Positions 59,979 through 64,000 of a stretch of DNA of 64,000 bases are shown here, piece by piece (position 1 is the first letter of the stretch; each line of letters opens with the position of its first letter). The stretch is from Spinellus fusiger. Taxonomy: Eukaryota; Mucoromycota; Mucoromycetes; Mucorales; Phycomycetaceae. The notes under the pieces are model-generated. The model was not told the DNA's origin, did no database searches, and was given only the letters and a program-made list of their open reading frames with translations. The stretch is from NCBI GenBank assembly GCA_025094145.1, contig JALLLS010000030.1, positions 1 to 64,000 of the forward strand, read 5' to 3'. The position numbers and the translations under genes were made by a program.

Positions 59979-62900
59979 TCAATTAGATGAGGTGTGTCCT
60001 GTCAGCCTATGGATGCGTCCCATCACTTCATTCACTTCATTCGGATGGCTATGGAAAGGAAATACAGATCATCAGCTTCTGTTCAACAGAAAACACAACT
60101 CACCTTTGGATCCATTTCTGCAATTGAAGAATAGCTCTCTGCATGTACCTAGCTCCAGGCTGCTTCAAAAAGACCTCGCTCTCATTGGATGCAGAAACAT
60201 GGGTAATGTCATACTTTGGATCATATACACTGTACCGTACATTGGTTATTCCAATCAACTGGTCAAACGATAAAAGTGAGATAACCAAGAAAAAGCCATC
60301 CGTCAACATACCTGACCCTTTGTGTATCTAAGGGGTTTTGCACTGGATCGTCTTTTTATTTGACATAGTCCTTTACTATCATCTGTTATTATAAAGGTCT
60401 GGGACCACACAGGTTGTCCCATAACAACCTTTTCTGGTACAGCCTCGCCTACACCTAGGAAGAAGCAAGAGTCAGCCTACCCTCATCGATCTCATCAACC
60501 TCATCAACAGATACAACAAATACAACAGATACAACAAATACAACAGATACAACAAATACAACAGATACAACAAATACAACAGATACAACAAATACAACAG
60601 ATACAACAAATACAACATACTTAGCACAAGTCCCACCATGTCTATCTCTGAGAACGGCTCCCCATAGCACACACTGTCGCATGGAGTGACTTCACGCGGT
60701 CCATAAAAATAATTGGATCCGGGGGCTCCAGGGACAACTTCCCATCGTGTACTTCGGACTGTTTTGAAGTGTAGTTTGGAGTCCCACTTTGATTTTGGTG
60801 TATAAGGAAGAACAAAAAATATTCGATACCGCACTCCCTCACAAATGTCCATATGGTGCATTTCATTTGCATTGGAGACCAAGAGTGTAGCAATCTCAGC
60901 GGCATGGCTAGAAGTAAAGTCACTGGAATGATCACAAAGAGTCAGCTTGAAATAAGTCGAGATCTTCTTCTCAGGAGGATCAGTGGCCATGGAGGAGAAG
61001 GAACTGTGGTGAAACGGTGGATTCTCTTCCTCTCCGTGGTCATTGGACAAAGGCGTTTCTCCTTGTCTGCCTGTTCTTGCACTTAACAGTGGGTAGGCAC
61101 TGGATTCAAAACTACTCAACAGGTCCTCTTCTTGTGCCATTCTTGTAATACTGCTTCCATTTGGAAAGATCTCTGTGTGCATCAATGGGTATTTCCGATA
61201 CACAACAACATCCAGCATGGTAACCATGCCTCCATCACTGAAGAGAGAAGACAAGGAGCGTGTTAGCCCCTTTTGTGGGTGGTATCCAAGCCTAGTATCC
61301 CATGCAGCTGGTAGACATCCATTGGATGCGATGGCTAAATGGGTATTTCCCGTGGCACTTAAAGGAGATTTTGGATGGTTGTCTCCAAGGAGCTAAAGAA
61401 GAAGAAAGAGGAAAGAAGAAGAGGGTGGGTTTTATATGTAATAAATAAAGCCTTACCTGTGCACCACTTATTGAGAGTTTCTGTCCAATCTTCAATCTTT
61501 TCTTTTCAATGGCTCGCTCCATCCTTGGGTCCATGACAGCTTCAATCTGATACCAACCGTCGGTTAATAGCAACCGATATTTGTTGTGATGAAGAGGAAT
61601 GATGTCTGCAACCACAAGCACCATGTGTTTTGTTGCTACATCGTCTTTTTCAATGATTCTTTTTAGCACTGATCTTTGTCCCAAGTTAATTTCTCGTTCG
61701 TATCTGAACATATAAATAATCATTGTATTATTAATGTTAGTAAGTAGTGGGTGTTAACAGCAATAAAAAGATGGTATGTTTACCTGTAAAGTAATTGATC
61801 AAGAATCTTTTTGGAGTTCCACCAATGTTGAAAATGGTGAGGATACGAGCGGATCATACAGGCAATTTTCCATACAATCCATCCGTAGTGGTTCTCTACC
61901 CATGCTTTGGAAAGGGAATGACTTGATGCACCAAAGGCTATCATTTGCTTCTCGGCTTCTGCAGGGCCCCAACTACCAAAAAGTGTGTGTCTTGCTGAAG
62001 ACATTGTCATTTCTATAATCTCTAATGAACTGTATTTATATATAAATACAAATACATATAAATACATATATATATAAAAGTCGCCGATCAAAAGGCTATG
62101 ACATGAAAACTTACACTCCCAAGCTAATAAGGTCTCCTGCATTGTGAAGTAGAGGCTTTCCTAATGTTGAGAGAGGCTGTCGAGACTCTCCATCTAATCA
62201 TCATCATAAAAAAAACAATGAGACATGTGAAATAGACATTCTCTATATAAAAACACAAACATGCAGGCTCTTCCTTTTTTTTTCATTATACTTACCTGTC
62301 AGATTAAAAACAGACTGACCTGATGCAACTACAGTGAGAGAAGTTGTTTTGTAAATAGCTGCCTTTGTCATTGAAATCTTCGAGTTGATCACAGGAGATA
62401 TGAATGGTTTTGTTTTTACACCTCTAGCCACTGATCTTCGCTTATTGGCATAATGATTGAATGAAATATCCAACGTTGAAGAGAGAGATTGCCCATGGAC
62501 ACGATCCTCAGGCATAGGGTAGGAAGGACTCGGTGGATGGAAAGAGTGGGTAGTCTGAGATGGATGGAGCGAGAGTGTTTTGGGTGGAACACAAGTGTCT
62601 TTTAAGAGGGCTTCTGCTCTTTGGATTGCTTCTGCTGATAGAGCTACACTCTTTTTCCCTGTACCTGTACGAAATCCTATAAATGCCTGAGCAGTGCCAT
62701 TCTCCATAAAATAGTCGGTGGAAGAAGTCTCTGCTGGTCTCTTTACTCCTTTGGGGCTTTCTACAGCAGGAGGTGCCTCGGACAAGGCAAAGCTCAAAAG
62801 AGCATTCTGGTGGGCCTTTTCACTCACTGGCTTGAGTGATTTTCCTCCACCTGTTGTAAATCCATTCATCTGAGAGACAGGGGGCTGTTTGAGAGGATCC

Positions 62901-64000
62901 TTGGCGCCATGGCATAGGTAAGTGGGTTTCCCTGGGCTGGTTTTCTTGGTGTGATCATCATCAGCAACAGCATGCATCATGAAGGATCTCAAGGAGGATG
63001 GCGTTGATTTTGGACTGTCTGGAGTGAGCAGCGCTAGATCTTTTCTTTTGTTGAGGTCTTTTGAGAAACAGTCTTCTGTTGTAATATCTAAAACAGAGCC
63101 TTCTTTTATGATGCTATGATCACCATTGTCTTTTATTTCGAAGGAATCTTCTGCATCCAAGTCTGAGAGTACAGAGTGTGCTTTTTGTTGTGCCTTTGCA
63201 CTTAGTGTTGGCAAAGGTTTGTTACTTGCAGTTCTAAAACCAACAAAAGGAGGTGATTTAAGATCCTTTTTTTCAAATGAATATGATGTTATTCTATCAT
63301 TCAATGGTTTCATTGTAATAGCGTGATTTGATGGTATGTTTATCTATACAGTTGGATGTGAGTGCCCACTTGTATTTTGTGAATTAATGTAGTGTACTTT
63401 ATTATCGTGTTTAACTAGGCAGCAGAAAGAGAGGATAGAATAGATAGAATGGAGGCTGCTTACTTGAGGAACAGATGCGTTGGAGTTCTTTCTACAGAAG
63501 AGTGCATGGGTACCACTGTTATTTACTGCTGTTTGTGATGTATTGATCTCCCTTTCTGATAGTCCATTACTCTCCAAAATACCATTGTTATCTAGTAAAC
63601 AGGTAGCATAAAAGTTATTTTCAGGTACTTGAGCATGAGTATTATAGGAATAATCTTCATTTACAGGCATTGTTCTAGTGTTAGTTATTTGTAGTGGCCA
63701 TGATGATAAGCACAAATAGCACAAATTCAAAGATGAAAATGACAGCCCCAGAATCCTATTCAATTGAATTCACTCTAATGAAATAATAATCATACACACC
63801 TCCTGTCAGAGTATCATTACTGGAACTGATATCCTGTATGAGAGATAGGTCTTTAGTGAAGAGATCTTTTGGCTCGTATTGACTCAGAGCAATATTCTCA
63901 AGTAGACCCGACATGCCATGAGTCTCTGTAGACAACAAAGAATTCTGACTGTTCTCTTCTACAAGTTGATATTCAATTATTTTATTGTCTTGTGGAGTCA
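59979..64000 (-). CDS. BRCA2/Brh2 homologue (5' end beyond the window)
   Basis: This is a homologous-recombination mediator that loads Rad51. Three BRC repeats are visible: FVGFRTASNKPLPTLSAKAQ (63247-63158), NGFTTGGGKSLKPVSEKAHQ (62869-62780) and FIGFRTGTGKKSVALSAEAI (62683-62594). Next comes the helical domain (SLSKAWVENHYGWIVWKIAC; YEREINLGQRSVLKRIIEKD). OB1 follows (VVADIIPLHHNKYRLLLTDG, WYQIEAVMDP), then OB2 start LSSLFSDGGMVTMLDVVVYR, and the last OB part (EIDMVGLVLS joined to VGEAVPEKVVMG; LIGITNVRYSVYDPKY). The end is NEVNEVMGRIHRLTGHTSSN. There are about nine introns, one holding the acaacaaat/acaacagat array. The N-terminal exons (63763-63450 and from 63830 up) are acidic and Ser/Asn-rich. 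Fungal counterparts include Ustilago Brh2. The region where human BRCA2 has long tower helices is here only about 75 low-complexity residues. Confidence 0.9.
60505..60620 (+). repeat. 18 bp array (acaacagat/acaacaaat) in BRCA2 intron
   Basis: Alternating 9-mers acaacagat and acaacaaat, about 12 in total, sit inside the BRCA2 intron that starts gtatgt at about 60622 on the minus strand. They keep frames open and make false Leu-Tyr and Val-Phe repeat peptides. Confidence 0.9.

Noticed and set aside
60455..60682. A VVFVVS or LYLL repeat membrane protein
   Set aside because: It is a tandem repeat within a BRCA2 intron; the flanking BRCA2 exons join cleanly over it.

Overview
The window is nuclear DNA of an early-diverging filamentous fungus, most likely Mucoromycota and probably a Mucorales-type genome. 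This rests on compact genes with many 36-110 nt introns, typical fungal housekeeping genes, a BRCA2 homologue (lost in budding yeasts), and a mobile element whose broken gene resembles the RuvC/TnpB-like (Fanzor-type) genes common in this group. No species-level call is possible from the sequence alone. Intron and exon joins were worked out by eye from reading frame, GT/AG signals and family conservation, so exact boundaries may be a few bases off.

Left half (1-34.5 kb) is gene-dense. In order: ZIP zinc transporter (+), AP-3 beta adaptin (-), eIF2-alpha (-), Mkk1/2-type MAP kinase kinase (+), alpha-arrestin with a PPxY motif (-), an unassigned gap with an old transposon relic and one small candidate gene, TRM61-type tRNA m1A methyltransferase (-), alpha-SNAP/Sec17 (-), Rpn13/ADRM1 (+), F-BAR RhoGAP (-), DEAD-box helicase Dbp10 (+), glutathione synthetase (+), a repeat-bearing gap, an Stf2/Tma10-like small protein (+), a Vma22/CCDC115-like V-ATPase assembly factor (-), and a large FUSC/BRE4-like membrane protein (+). 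These are mostly unrelated housekeeping genes, not an operon-like unit.

Middle (34.5-52.1 kb) is different. A 7.7 kb AT-rich, essentially gene-free tract holds a decayed Tc1 transposase, a 362 bp TTA-flanked foldback/MITE-like element and a short GC-richer island. Then come a forkhead transcription factor and a peroxisomal-type adenine-nucleotide carrier. After these sit two almost identical 2.3-2.4 kb transposons in opposite orientation, separated by 1.4 kb. Each has CACACC...GGTGTG ends, flanking TA dinucleotides and the same broken RuvC-like gene.

Right end (52.1-64 kb) returns to genes: PinX1 G-patch protein (+), a She3-like coiled-coil protein (-), a casein kinase 1 family kinase (+), glutaryl-CoA dehydrogenase (+), and a BRCA2/Brh2 homologue (-). 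The BRCA2 homologue has three visible BRC repeats, a helical domain and OB folds; its 5' end runs off the window.

The most notable items are the paired Fanzor-like, non-autonomous elements with a diverged relative at 10.6 kb, the BRCA2 homologue that seems to lack the long tower helices, two GC-AG introns, and many tandem repeats that sit inside introns.
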